DNA from: Microbacterium marinum
GTDB taxonomy: Bacteria; Actinomycetota; Actinomycetes; Actinomycetales; Microbacteriaceae
Assembly: GCF_014204835.1 (NCBI RefSeq)
Contig: NZ_JACHMD010000001.1
Coordinates: 434,001-498,000 of the forward strand
DNA length: 64,000 bases
Direction of reading: 5' to 3'
Shown here one piece after another: positions 51,459 through 60,612 of this stretch; position 1 is the stretch's first letter, and each line of letters starts with the position of its first letter. Under the pieces are notes generated by a model, which made no database searches, was not told the origin of the DNA, and was given only the letters and a program-made list of their open reading frames with translations. The position numbers and the translations under genes are program-made.

Positions 51459-52168
51459 CCGGCGATCTCTGGCTCGTCCGCCACGGCGAGAGTGCGGCGA
51501 ACATCCTCGCGACGCGCGCCGAACGGGAAGGGCTCGAGTCGATCGCGGTCGACGAGCGCGACGCCGACGTGACGCTCTCGGATGACGGGCGCGCGCAGGC
51601 GCACGCGCTCGGCGCCTGGCTGGCGGACACCGAGCTCGGTGCGATCTGGACCTCTCCCTACGAGCGCGCGCGGCAGACATTCGCGCTCGCGGCCGAGGCC
51701 GCCGGGGAAGATCGTCCGGCGCGCGCCGATGAGCGACTGCGCGATCGCGAGCTCGGCATCCTCGATGGCCTCACTCGCCACGGTGTCGCGGCGCGGCATC
51801 CCGAAGAGGCGGAAAGACGGCAGCGCCTGGGGAAGTACTACCACCGGCCTCCCGGCGGGGAGTCGTGGGCGGACGTTTCACTCCGGCTTCGGTCGTTCCT
51901 CCACGACCTTCCGGAGTCGGATGCCGCGACGCTGATCGTCGCTCACGACGCGGTCATCATGCTGCTGACGGCGATCCTCCTCGACTGGGACGAGGCGACG
52001 CTGCTCGACTTCGCCGCCGACCACACGGTGCTCAACTGCTCGGTGACCCACCTGCGTCGCGGGGAGAACGGCTGGTCGGTGGTCGTCTTCTCGGATGTCG
52101 CGCACCTGGAGCGCGCCGGAGCCCCCATCACCGTTCACCCGGGGAATCCCGATGTCGAACCGGAGTGA
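51455..52168 (+). CDS. Histidine phosphatase-family protein
   Basis: A 237-aa phosphoglycerate-mutase-like phosphatase. The phosphohistidine motif is LVRHGESAAN near the N-terminus, with the second Arg and Glu in SPYERARQT and ERLRDRELG, and the second His in VAHDAVI. The GTG start overlaps the SDR stop by four bases, and the motif so close to the start supports it. The frame extends back through the SDR gene as a shadow. Substrate unknown. Confidence 0.9.
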   Translation: MTGDLWLVRHGESAANILATRAEREGLESIAVDERDADVTLSDDGRAQAHALGAWLADTELGAIWTSPYERARQTFALAAEAAGEDRPARADERLRDRELGILDGLTRHGVAARHPEEAERRQRLGKYYHRPPGGESWADVSLRLRSFLHDLPESDAATLIVAHDAVIMLLTAILLDWDEATLLDFAADHTVLNCSVTHLRRGENGWSVVVFSDVAHLERAGAPITVHPGNPDVEPE

Positions 52169-53009
52169 GAAAGTCGGTCCCCGCCGGCTGCGCCGCTGGG
52201 GTATCCCCGATCCAGGCGACTCGAAGAAGAGCCGGGGCCGCGTGATCGTGGTGGGAGGTTCTCGGCGCTCGCCGGGTGCCGTCCTGCTTGCGGGCGAGGC
52301 CGCGCTTCGCGTCGGCGCGGGACGACTCGGGGTGGTGGTGCCGCAGTCGATCGATGCGCAGGTGGGGATCGCACTTCCGGAGGCGGCTGTGTTCGCTCTG
52401 CCGGACCGCGCCGACGACCCGCTCGCCGAGGCCGTCGCGGACGAAGTGGCGGGGGCAGACGCGGTCCTCGTCGGACCGGGCTTCGACGACCCGGACCAGA
52501 CCCGCGCGACGCTTCTCGCCGTCGCTCCACACGTCAGCGGATGCCTCGTCCTCGACGCGTTCGCGCTCGGAGTTCTCGGAGACATCGCCCGCGATGAGCT
52601 GCCGGAGCGTCTCGTGCTCACGCCGAATCGCGAGGAGGCATCGCTGCTGCTCGGACGTGATCTGCGCACGGATCGAGCCCGTCGCACGCGCGACGATCTC
52701 GCGGAGGTCGCGCGGGAGTACCGTGCCGTCGTCTCCTGCTATGGCGACGTGGTCGCGCCGGACGGGCGACGCTGGCACGTCGATGCGGGTGGACCGGGAC
52801 TCGGCACCGCCGGGTCGGGGGATGTGCTCGCCGGTGCGGTGACGGGCTTCGCGGCCCGCGAGCACGACTCCGGCCGCGCGACGGTCTGGGCGACCTGGGC
52901 GCACGCCACGACCGGCGACCGGCTGACTGACCGCCACGGGCTCGGGTTCCTCGCCCGCGACCTCGCGTCGGAGCTCGCCTTGACGTTGGCGCCGCTGCAC
53001 GCGCACTGA
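52152..53009 (+). CDS. nnrD: ADP-dependent NAD(P)H-hydrate dehydratase
   Basis: A 285-aa enzyme of the ribokinase fold that repairs damaged (hydrated) NADH and NADPH. The glycine-rich VIVVGGSRRSPGAVLLAGEAALR opens the fold, NREEA and the AGSGDVLAG signature lie in the nucleotide site. The epimerase domain often fused in other bacteria is absent. The ATG used lies inside the end of the phosphatase gene (17-bp overlap); an ATG 19 codons earlier belongs to the shadow frame. Confidence 0.88.
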   Translation: MSNRSEKVGPRRLRRWGIPDPGDSKKSRGRVIVVGGSRRSPGAVLLAGEAALRVGAGRLGVVVPQSIDAQVGIALPEAAVFALPDRADDPLAEAVADEVAGADAVLVGPGFDDPDQTRATLLAVAPHVSGCLVLDAFALGVLGDIARDELPERLVLTPNREEASLLLGRDLRTDRARRTRDDLAEVAREYRAVVSCYGDVVAPDGRRWHVDAGGPGLGTAGSGDVLAGAVTGFAAREHDSGRATVWATWAHATTGDRLTDRHGLGFLARDLASELALTLAPLHAH

Positions 53010-53073
53010 CTCGGCAGGCGAGGGGCCCGTCAAGGGGATGCCGCGGGTGCCGACGATCGTGTGGACTCGGGGC

Positions 53074-53520
53074 ATGCAGACGTTCGTGCCCTACGCCGAC
53101 TTCGCCCGGAGCGCCGCCGTGCTCGACGACAAGCGGCTCGGCAAGCAACGGGTCGAGACGCTGCAGGTGATGCGGGCGCTGACGATCCCCGACTACGGCT
53201 GGCGGCACCATCCGGCGGTGGCGATGTGGCGCGGCTACCGACCGGCGTTGATGGTCTACCAGGACGCGTTCGTCGACGAGTGGGTGCGCCGCGGCTTCGC
53301 CGACACGACCCGGGCCTCCACGCTCGCGACGCTCGACGAGGTGGCATCCGATGGCGCGGCGTACCGGTCGGGCACCGTCGACCTCCCGCCGTGGTTCGGA
53401 CGCGAGGACGTCCACCGGTCCCACCGCTCGAACCTCCTCCGCAAGGACGCCGACCACTATCGTGCCCAGGGCTTCACGGAGCCGGACGACCTGCCGTACG
53501 TCTGGCCGGGTGCCGCATGA
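53074..53520 (+). CDS. MSMEG_6728-like pyrimidine-dimer glycosylase family protein
   Basis: A 148-aa protein. MQTFVPYADFARSAAVLDDKRLGKQRVET, then MVYQDAFVDEW and REDVHRSHRSNLLRK, match small proteins annotated as pyrimidine-dimer DNA glycosylase/endonuclease V-like (MSMEG_6728 family). Such enzymes excise UV photoproducts or are uncharacterised relatives. The family typically starts at MQTF, so ATG 53074 is preferred over 53038, though neither has a strong ribosome site. Confidence 0.8.
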   Translation: MQTFVPYADFARSAAVLDDKRLGKQRVETLQVMRALTIPDYGWRHHPAVAMWRGYRPALMVYQDAFVDEWVRRGFADTTRASTLATLDEVASDGAAYRSGTVDLPPWFGREDVHRSHRSNLLRKDADHYRAQGFTEPDDLPYVWPGAA

Positions 53521-53572
53521 CCGACGCCGAGGTGCGCGGACCCGTGCTCGCCCGCCGTTAGGCCCGGCCACC

Positions 53573-53659
53573 GTGCACAACGGCGGAGACGCGGGACCTC
53601 GGACGGCGTGTCGATGCCGGACCGCGGCGTGTCGCACGAAGGGCTCCGACGTTGTGCAC
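53573..53659. repeat. Inverted GTGCACAACG repeats
   Basis: GTGCACAACG (53573-53582) and CGTTGTGCAC (53650-53659) are exact reverse complements 67 bases apart in the 237-bp gap between the glycosylase-like gene and the broken hydrolase. No gene is seen in the gap. It may be a REP-like chromosomal repeat or a pair of regulator sites. Confidence 0.45.
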
Positions 53660-53757
53660 GCGGGATGCCGCGGGGCGGACGCTGCGCGGCTGCGGCGGGG
53701 CGTTCCGGGCGGGGGTGTCCGTCCTCGCGGCGCGACACGACCTGGCATCCTGGAGCC

Positions 53758-54753
53758 GTGCCCGCCTCCGCCGATGCCCCCGATGTCGATGTCGAGCACG
53801 TCGGCAGCGGCAACCGCCGCACGCGGGTGACGCGGGTCGAGACGTCGGCGGGCGACGGCGGGCGCCCCTTCGTGCTCGTGGCGGGCGTCGGCGTCGCCGC
53901 GACCTATTTCGAATTCCTCGCGCCTTCGCTGGCCGAGCGAGGCGCCGTGTATGCGCTCGACCTTCCCGGGTTCGCCGGGATGCCGCGCCCCGGCGACCAG
54001 CCCACGGCGCAGTTCTTCGCCGATCGGGTCGAGGAGGTGCTCAACCACTACGGCCTCGACGACCCCGTCATCATCGGTCACTCCATGGGCACCCAGGTCG
54101 TCACCGAAGTGCTGGTTCGGCGGCCGCAGCTGCGTCACGCCGTGCTCGTGAGCCCCGTCGTGAACGACCCGTAGTCCACGCTGCCGATCGTCGCGGTCCG
54201 GTTCGCGCAGTCGGCCATGCGCGAGACGCTCCACCTCGCGATGACGGCCCTCTCGGCGTATGTCCTCTGCGGAGTCGTCTATTTCGTGCAGGTGCTGCCC
54301 CGCATGCTGCGCTACCGCCTCGTCGAGCGGATGCCGCACGTCGACGCGTCGCTCCTCCTCATCCGGGGGGAGTTCGACGCGACGTCGCCGCGCCGGTTCC
54401 ATTCGCGCCTCGTCGCGGTGGCACGGCACGCCCGCCGGTGGGAGATCCGGGGCGCGTCGCACTCGATCATCAACGCGCACGCCGTGGGAGCGGCCGACCT
54501 CATCGTCCGGCACGCGGACGACGCGCTCGGTCAGCGGGGTCGAGTCCCGGCCGAGCAGGCCGCCGTGCCGCCCCCGCCGCATGCCGGCATCGGCGTCGTC
54601 GTGAGCGCCCTCCGCGAGCGGTTCAGCGAATGGTTCAGCGCTCTGCGCGGCGACGAGGCGGGCGTCGAACGGGCCAAAGAACGTCACGCCCGCATCCTGT
54701 GGCGCGCCTACAGTCGATCGGGGAGCGACCCGCGCCGGGGTCAGAAGCCCTGA
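53758..54753 (+). pseudogene. Alpha/beta hydrolase split by an in-frame stop
   Basis: One frame runs from a GTG at 53758 to 54753 with a single TAG at 54172-54174. The first part has the hydrolase oxyanion strand (FVLVAGVGVAATYF) and the nucleophile elbow IGHSMGTQ. The second part continues with LLIRGEFDATSPRR and GASHSIINAH, which carry the catalytic Asp and His. Both halves are needed for activity, so the gene is inactive unless the stop is read through or is a sequencing error. No frame change is present and the codon pattern is unchanged, so the loss looks recent. Confidence 0.85.
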
Positions 54754-54837
54754 ATCCGAGGGAGGCGGGCTCTTTTCGGGGATGGGGCGCGGATGCGCGA
54801 GAGTGGACTGCGTGGGGTCGTCGATCGGAGTGATGTC

Positions 54838-55167
54838 GTGAGTCGTGAACAGCCGGTGCTCTATCAGCGCAACGCGCTGGCCCCCAGTCTGCTCGCCGCG
54901 GCGGTGCTGTTCGTGGCGCCGGCATTGCTGGAGAGCGACTGGTTCCTGACGGTGCGGTTCGTCACGGCCATCTTCGCCCTGATCGTCGGCTGGTTCGCGG
55001 TGCAGGCGCGCCATTGGTGGTGGGTGCCCGTCTTCGCGGCCATCGCGGTGCTCTGGAACCCGGTCTTCCCGTTCGCGTTCGAAGGAGGCATCTGGCTCGG
55101 CGCTCAGTTCGCCGCCGCCGTGGCCTTCCTCGCCGCCGGCGCGACGATCAAGGTTCGCCGGGACTGA
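54838..55167 (+). CDS. Small membrane protein (DUF6804-like)
   Basis: A 109-aa protein with three to four membrane helices (LLAAAVLFVAPALL; FVTAIFALIVGWFAV; WVPVFAAIAVLWNPVF; AAAVAFLAAGATI). The pattern WNPVFPF is typical of DUF6804 proteins. GTG 54838 is taken as start because the ORF beginning at 54793 adds only a polar stretch; both are possible. It is convergent with, and overlaps by 20 bases, the EI24 gene. Function unknown. Confidence 0.65.
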   Translation: MSREQPVLYQRNALAPSLLAAAVLFVAPALLESDWFLTVRFVTAIFALIVGWFAVQARHWWWVPVFAAIAVLWNPVFPFAFEGGIWLGAQFAAAVAFLAAGATIKVRRD

Positions 55168-55939
55168 CGGCCCTCCCCCGCGCCGGTGTGTCGAGCAGGG
55201 TTCGCGCGAGCCGCGTCGAACCCGCCACCGCGGCCGGCATCGCGAAGACCGCGCCCAGCGGCACCAGGAAGCAGAGCTGCGTCGCCACCCCGAATCCGAG
55301 GAACCGCGCGCGGTGCGCCCTGCGCAGCCGACGCCGCGCCGCGGCATCCCACCCGCGTGCCGTCAACGACCGCGACGTCAGCTCGTCGGCGAGGAGCCAA
55401 CCCGTCAGGAACGCGGCGGTGACGGCGCCGAGCAGTCCCCCCACAACCGGGATCAGTCCGATCACCGCGGCGGTCAGCGCAGCGAGCAGGCCACGCAGCA
55501 CGAGGCCCAGCGCGTCGCCCACCGACCGCCAGAAGCCGTACTCCGACTCGGGCGCCGGGTCGCCGAGGTCGCGCTCGACTGCCCGCCAGATCTTCTCGTA
55601 GAACGGGTCGCCGACGAGAAGGGTGAGCGCGGTGAACGAGACGACCGCCAGGACGACCGCGCCGCCGAGGAGAGCGACGCCGATGGCGATGCGGACGACG
55701 GATGCCGCGAACTCGCTCCACCCTGCGGCGAACGGCGTGAGCGCGTCGACGATGTCGGTCAGGCACACCGCGAGCGTGACGATCCCCGCGAGGAGGACGA
55801 GGCCGACAATCCCCGCCGGGATCAGCCCGAGCGCCATCGCGCGGGGAAGGGTCCGCCAGTAGCCAAACCCCCGGGCGAGGTCCCCGACCCCGCGGAAGAA
55901 CGACCCGACGGGTCCGGAGGGAGGGGCGCTGCCGGTCAT
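55148..55939 (-). CDS. EI24/CysZ-like membrane protein
   Basis: A 263-aa membrane protein with four to five hydrophobic segments. GVGDLARGFGYWRTLPRAMALGLIP at the start and DPFYEKIWRAVERDLG in the middle match the EI24 (PF07264) family, which includes the sulfate permease CysZ. Transport of sulfate is possible but unproved here. ATG 55939 is chosen because the frame continues another 75 codons without membrane or EI24 similarity and overlaps the divergent permease region. Confidence 0.85.
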   Translation of the reverse strand: MTGSAPPSGPVGSFFRGVGDLARGFGYWRTLPRAMALGLIPAGIVGLVLLAGIVTLAVCLTDIVDALTPFAAGWSEFAASVVRIAIGVALLGGAVVLAVVSFTALTLLVGDPFYEKIWRAVERDLGDPAPESEYGFWRSVGDALGLVLRGLLAALTAAVIGLIPVVGGLLGAVTAAFLTGWLLADELTSRSLTARGWDAAARRRLRRAHRARFLGFGVATQLCFLVPLGAVFAMPAAVAGSTRLARTLLDTPARGRAVSPGEP

Positions 55940-56051
55940 GCAGCCATCCTGCCGCGTTCCGCCGGAGGACGCGCATACACAGGATGAATCAGAAGGGCAG
56001 GCGAAACGCCAGGGGTTTGCACGATCCACCGCGTCACTGTTCCCTGGTCCG

Positions 56052-57416
56052 ATGACGAATGACACCACCGCGCGGTCGGTCGAGGCCCAGCCCGGGCTGA
56101 AGCGCGCCATCGGCACGCCCCTGCTCTTCGCCTTCATCGTCGGCGACACCCTGGGCGCCGGCATCTACACCCTCGTCGGCACGATGGCGACCGATGTGGG
56201 CGGCGTGATCTGGCTTCCCCTCCTCATCGCGCTCGTCGTGGCTCTGCTCACCGCGGGAACGTACGCGGAGCTGATCACCAAATACCCCCATGCGGGCGGA
56301 GCCGCTCGCTACGTCGACAAGGCGTTCGGCATCCCGTTCCTGTCGTTCCTCGTCGGATTCCTGATGATGGCGTCGGGGATCACGACCGCGGCCGCGCTGG
56401 CGAACGCCTTCGCCGGTGACTACTTCTCGGCCCTCTTCGACATCCCGGCCATCCCCGTCGCGATCGGATTCATCGCGGTCCTCACCCTCATCAACCTTCG
56501 CGGAGTGCGCGAGTCGCTCGCGACGAACCTCGTCGCATCGATGATCGAAGTGACCGGCCTCATCATCGTCATCGTCATCGCCGCCATGGTCTTCGGTAGC
56601 GGCGGCGGCGAGCCGGCGCGGATCTTCGAGTTCGCGCCCGACGTCTCGCCGCTGGGCGGCGCGTTCGCGGCATCCATCGTCGCCTTCTTCTCGTTCCTCG
56701 GGTTCGAGGCGGCGGCGAACATGGCCGAAGAGGTCAAGAATCCGACGAAGGCCTATCCGCGAGCCCTGTTCGGCGCGATCTGCACGGCCGCCGTCGTGTA
56801 CCTGCTCATCGCCATCGGAGCGGTCATCGTCGTCGAGCCCGCGAAGCTCGCCACCTCGACGGGTCCGCTCCTCGAAGTCGTGACCGCCAGCGGATTCGCG
56901 CTGCCGCCGTGGCTGTTCAGCGTGATCGCGCTGATCGCGATCGCGAACGGCGCGCTGCTGTTCATGGTGATGGCCAGCCGCGTCGGCTACGGATTGTCGG
57001 AGTCAGGACTGCTCCCGCACGCGTTCGGACGCGTGCTGCCGAGGCGACGCACGCCGTGGGTCTCAATCCTCGTCGTCGCCGGCGCCACCATGCTCCTCAC
57101 CGTGATCGGCGACATCGGCACGCTCGCCGAGACGACCGTGCTTCTGCTCCTGCTCGTGTTCCTCTCGGCCAACGTGAGCGTGCTCGTACTGAAGAAGGAC
57201 AAGGTCGAGCACAAACACTTCTCGGTGCCGCGCGTGGTCCCTGTGCTCGCGATCATCGCCTCGATCGTGCTGCTCACGCAGCAGACCGGCTGGGTGTGGC
57301 TGGGTACTGCCGGGTATGTGGTCGTCGGATCGGTGCTGTTCTTGGCCGCCTGGTTCACGCGCAAGCGCGGCGACGAGAAGCGCGCGCGCACCGGAGCGAT
57401 CGACACCGTCGGCTGA
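56052..57416 (+). CDS. APC-family amino acid permease
   Basis: A 454-aa transporter with about 12 membrane helices. The first helix holds FIVGDTLGAGIYTLVG, the glycine-rich substrate loop of amino acid/polyamine/organocation permeases, and EVKNPTKAYPRA is the conserved cytoplasmic loop. It is probably a proton-coupled amino acid importer; specificity unknown. The ATG at 56052 precedes a short hydrophilic N-terminus; the open frame goes back to 55938 but that part is not permease-like. Confidence 0.9.
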   Translation: MTNDTTARSVEAQPGLKRAIGTPLLFAFIVGDTLGAGIYTLVGTMATDVGGVIWLPLLIALVVALLTAGTYAELITKYPHAGGAARYVDKAFGIPFLSFLVGFLMMASGITTAAALANAFAGDYFSALFDIPAIPVAIGFIAVLTLINLRGVRESLATNLVASMIEVTGLIIVIVIAAMVFGSGGGEPARIFEFAPDVSPLGGAFAASIVAFFSFLGFEAAANMAEEVKNPTKAYPRALFGAICTAAVVYLLIAIGAVIVVEPAKLATSTGPLLEVVTASGFALPPWLFSVIALIAIANGALLFMVMASRVGYGLSESGLLPHAFGRVLPRRRTPWVSILVVAGATMLLTVIGDIGTLAETTVLLLLLVFLSANVSVLVLKKDKVEHKHFSVPRVVPVLAIIASIVLLTQQTGWVWLGTAGYVVVGSVLFLAAWFTRKRGDEKRARTGAIDTVG

Positions 57417-57445
57417 CGCGTGCCGCGCGTCCGTAGGGTGGAGGC

Positions 57446-58369
57446 GTGAGCGAAGCAGCTGCCCGGTACGCGTTGGCCGTCGACATCGGCGGGACCAAGG
57501 TCGAGGCGGCGCTGGTCTCCGGGTCGGGCGAGGTCGTCCAGGCTTCTCGCTCCCGCGTCCCTACCGGACGAGCGATCACGCGCGGCGGTCTCGAGCAGGC
57601 GGCAGCGGATGCCGCGTCGCAGGCGCTCGCGCACCTCGCGCCGGGCGACAGCGTCGTCGGTGTCGGTGTGGGCAGCGCCGGCCCCGTCGACCTGCCGTCG
57701 AGCACCGTCGCTCCCCTCAACATGCCGGATGCCGCCGGTGCCGGCTTCGCGCTCCTCGAACAGGCGGCATCCGCTCCGGTCACCCTGGCGCTGGACGGCA
57801 CCTGCATCGCGCTCGCCGAGCACCGCTTCGGGGCCGCCCGCGGCGCGCGGAACGCCCTCGCGCTCGTGGTGTCGACGGGAGTCGGGGGCGGTCTCATCGT
57901 CGACGGTCGTCCGGCTCGGGGGAAGAGCGGCAACGCCGGCCATGTCGGGCAGTTGCGGATCGAACCGCGCGGCGACGGCGACATCGACGCGGGCACGGTC
58001 GAGCAGATCGCGTCGGGTCCGCACATCGTCCGATGGGCGCAGGCGAAGGGGTGGCGCGGCGAGACGGGCGAGGACCTCGCCCGCGACGCCGCCGCGGGAC
58101 TGCTCCTCGCGGTGGCGGCGGTCGAGCGCTCCGCCTTCGCGGTCGGCACCGCGATCGCCAACGTGTCGACGCTTCTGGACCTCGACGTCGCCGTGATCGC
58201 CGGCGGATTCAGCGGCGTCTCGCCCGACTACATCCCGCTCGTCGCCGCGGCCGTGCGCGAGCAGGCGATGCTGCCGTACGCCCGCACCGTTGAGGTGCGG
58301 GCGTCGGGACTCGACGGCGCGGGCCCGCTCATCGGCGCGGCCGTGCTCGCGTTCGACGCGGCGGGCTGA
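57446..58369 (+). CDS. ROK-family sugar kinase
   Basis: A 307-aa protein with the ROK ATP motif VDIGGTKVEAALV near the start, a second glycine-rich phosphate site STGVGGGLIVDGR, and GNAGHVGQL in the place of the usual zinc motif. No N-terminal HTH is present, so it is a kinase rather than a repressor. The zinc-binding cysteines of the classic ROK signature are absent. It probably phosphorylates glucose or another hexose. Start GTG with GGAGG close upstream. Confidence 0.88.
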   Translation: MSEAAARYALAVDIGGTKVEAALVSGSGEVVQASRSRVPTGRAITRGGLEQAAADAASQALAHLAPGDSVVGVGVGSAGPVDLPSSTVAPLNMPDAAGAGFALLEQAASAPVTLALDGTCIALAEHRFGAARGARNALALVVSTGVGGGLIVDGRPARGKSGNAGHVGQLRIEPRGDGDIDAGTVEQIASGPHIVRWAQAKGWRGETGEDLARDAAAGLLLAVAAVERSAFAVGTAIANVSTLLDLDVAVIAGGFSGVSPDYIPLVAAAVREQAMLPYARTVEVRASGLDGAGPLIGAAVLAFDAAG

Positions 58370-58402
58370 CCGGCAGCGCCTCCGCCTCCCTACGATGAGG
58401 GG

Positions 58403-58486
58403 ATGAGCATCGAGCACACCGTCGTCTTCCGACTCGTCCACGGGCCCGAAGTCGCGGCGTTCCAGGAATACGACTTCGTCGGCTGA
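58403..58486 (+). pseudogene. Dabb-family remnant with internal deletion
   Basis: A 27-codon frame, MSIEHTVVFRLVHGP joined to EVAAFQEYDFVG. The first half matches the start, and the second half matches the end, of stress-responsive A/B-barrel (Dabb) proteins, which are usually about 95-100 residues. The middle of roughly 70 codons is missing without breaking the frame. GAGGGG precedes the ATG. It cannot fold as a Dabb domain, so it is probably a decayed gene rather than a genuine small protein. Confidence 0.6.
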
Positions 58487-58489
58487 CGC

Positions 58490-59740
58490 ATGAACGAGGT
58501 CAACTGGGCCGGCAACGTCCGTTACGGGTCGACGCGCATCGCGCGGCCGACCACGATCGACGAGGCGCGCGCGCTCGTCGCAGGCGCCGATGCCGTGAAG
58601 GCGCTGGGATCCCGCCACTCCTTCACCGGCATCGCCGACACCGGCGGCATCCACATCTCCCTCGCCGGACTCGACGTGCCCATCCGCATCGACGCGGCTC
58701 GGCAGCGGGTTCGGGTGGGCGGCGGTGTGCGTTACGGCGAACTGGCCCAGCACCTCGAGCGCAACGGGTGGGCGCTCGCGACGCTGGCGTCATTGCCCCA
58801 CATCTCGGTCGCAGGGGCGATCAGCACGGGCACGCACGGATCGGGCGTGGGCGTGCCGTCTCTCGCCGCAGCGGTCACGGGCCTCGACCTCCTCACGTCC
58901 ACCGGCGACCTCGTCGCCATCGGCGAGGGCGACGCCGACCTGCGCGGAGCCGTCGTCGGCCTTGGCGCACTCGGACTCGTGACGACGGTCGAGCTGGCGA
59001 TCGAGCCGAGCTACGAGGTCGCGCAGACGGTCTACGAGCAGGTCCCGTTCGACGCGGTCACAACGGGCTTCGACGAGATCATGCGCTCCGCGCACAGCGT
59101 CTCGCTCTTCACGACGCTGCGCGACGACGACCACGTCGACCAGGTGTGGCGGAAGGCGCGGACGGATGCCGCAGTGCGCCCGCTCCCCGCATCGCTCATC
59201 GACCGCGAGGCGACCAGGCCGCGGCATCCGCTGCCCGGCGTCTCCGCCGCATCGTGCACCGTCCAGGGCGGGGAGCCGGGCCGGTGGCTCGACCGGATCC
59301 CCCACTTCCGGTTGGAGTTCACGCCATCGAACGGCGACGAGCTGCAGTCGGAGTACCTCGTGGCGCACGAGCACGGCCCCGACGCGCTCGCCGCCGTCCG
59401 CGACCTCGCCGAGCTGCTGCGTCCGGTGCTGCAGGTCTGTGAGGTGCGCACGATCGCGAGTGATGACCTGTGGCTGTCGCCGGCGTCGGGCCGCGACTCG
59501 GTTGCCCTCCACTTCACCTGGACCGCGGACGGCGAGGGCGTCGCTCGCGTGCTGCCCGACCTCGAGGCGGCGCTCGCCCCGTTCGCACCTCGCCCGCACT
59601 GGGGCAAGGTGTTCGCACCGCGGCCGGTCGAGGCGTGGGCGGAACTCTACCCACAGTGGCAGGGGTTCCGCGAGCTGCGGGACCGTCTCGATGCGCGCGG
59701 CGCGTTCCGCAACGACTTCCTCCGCGGATTGGGGCTGTGA
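58490..59740 (+). CDS. aldO: Alditol (xylitol/sorbitol) oxidase
   Basis: A 416-aa flavoenzyme of the VAO family that oxidises sugar alcohols with O2. NWAGNVRYG, the covalent-flavin motif GSRHSFTGIAD (His43), SLPHISVAGAISTGTHGSG, and ELQSEYLV closely follow Streptomyces AldO throughout its length. The C-terminus PHWGKVF and LRGLGL also match. The ATG lies four bases after the Dabb remnant. Substrate preference (xylitol, sorbitol or another polyol) cannot be fixed from the sequence. Confidence 0.9.
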   Translation: MNEVNWAGNVRYGSTRIARPTTIDEARALVAGADAVKALGSRHSFTGIADTGGIHISLAGLDVPIRIDAARQRVRVGGGVRYGELAQHLERNGWALATLASLPHISVAGAISTGTHGSGVGVPSLAAAVTGLDLLTSTGDLVAIGEGDADLRGAVVGLGALGLVTTVELAIEPSYEVAQTVYEQVPFDAVTTGFDEIMRSAHSVSLFTTLRDDDHVDQVWRKARTDAAVRPLPASLIDREATRPRHPLPGVSAASCTVQGGEPGRWLDRIPHFRLEFTPSNGDELQSEYLVAHEHGPDALAAVRDLAELLRPVLQVCEVRTIASDDLWLSPASGRDSVALHFTWTADGEGVARVLPDLEAALAPFAPRPHWGKVFAPRPVEAWAELYPQWQGFRELRDRLDARGAFRNDFLRGLGL

Positions 59741-59770
59741 CGCGAGCGAGCGGCGGGTGAGGATGGAACG

Positions 59771-60568
59771 ATGACCGATCGCGCGATCCCCACCGCCTAC
59801 TTCGATCGCATCGATGCGACGCGCTTCCGCGCCACGTCGTTGGTCGGCGGCGCCTGGAACATCGCCGAGCAGCACGTCGCCCCGCCGATGGGCCTGCTCG
59901 CCCACGTCATCGAGCAGGGCCACGCGACGCGCAGTCCGCAGCCGATGCAGCTCACCCGGCTGAGCATCGAGATCCTCGGCACCATCCCGATCGACGTCGT
60001 CGAGGTGACCACCTCCGTCGTCCGTCCCGGTCGCAGCATCGAGCTGGCCGAAGGCACCCTCTCGGTTGCGGGGCGCCCCGCGCTCATCGCGCGCGCGTGG
60101 CTGCAGCACACCCGCGACACGTCGGCGCTCGTGGGCTCGTCGCTCCCGGCGATGCCGACCCTCGACGACGTCGAGCGCGTGAACCCCAGCGATCAGTGGC
60201 CCGGCGCGTTCATCGAGACCGTCGGCGAGGTGCGCCGTCGGCAGGAAGAGCCCGGCCGCGCGTGGACCTGGATCCGGCCCGATGTGCCGCTCCTGGTCGG
60301 CGAACCGGTGTCGGCGACCGCGCGCCTGGTGGCGCTCGTCGACATCGCGAACGGCGTCACGCCGCGGGTCGATCCGCGGTCGGTGGCATTCCCCAACCTC
60401 GACCTGACCCTGCATCTGCTGCGCCCGCCCGTCGGTGAGTGGATCGGCTTCGACACGACCGTCAGCTTCGGCGCGACCGGGCTCGGCCTCACCTCGACGG
60501 TGCTGCACGACCTCGACGGCCCGATCGGCACGGTCGCGCAGACCCTCACGGTGCGCCCGCACGCCTGA
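59771..60568 (+). CDS. Thioesterase-family (double hot-dog) protein
   Basis: A 265-aa protein with the pattern of TesB-like acyl-CoA thioesterases: QHVAPPMGLLAHVIEQG in the first hot-dog and WIGFDTTVSFGATGLGLTSTVLHDLDG in the second. It likely hydrolyses an acyl-CoA. It lies in a same-strand row of catabolic-type oxidoreductases, but no operon overlap is seen. Acyl specificity unknown. Confidence 0.82.
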   Translation: MTDRAIPTAYFDRIDATRFRATSLVGGAWNIAEQHVAPPMGLLAHVIEQGHATRSPQPMQLTRLSIEILGTIPIDVVEVTTSVVRPGRSIELAEGTLSVAGRPALIARAWLQHTRDTSALVGSSLPAMPTLDDVERVNPSDQWPGAFIETVGEVRRRQEEPGRAWTWIRPDVPLLVGEPVSATARLVALVDIANGVTPRVDPRSVAFPNLDLTLHLLRPPVGEWIGFDTTVSFGATGLGLTSTVLHDLDGPIGTVAQTLTVRPHA

Positions 60569-60612
60569 CGCGCCCGCTCATACCTACGATGTGAGCGTCG
60601 AAGGAGACGGAT

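Noticed and set aside
52618..55347. Long minus-strand open frame of 909 codons
   Set aside because: It runs antisense to nnrD, the glycosylase-like gene and the broken hydrolase, is full of Arg, Pro and His repeats, and has no recognisable domain; it is a high-GC shadow.
56987..58753. Minus-strand open frame of 588 codons
   Set aside because: Antisense to the permease and ROK kinase; composition is that of a shadow frame.
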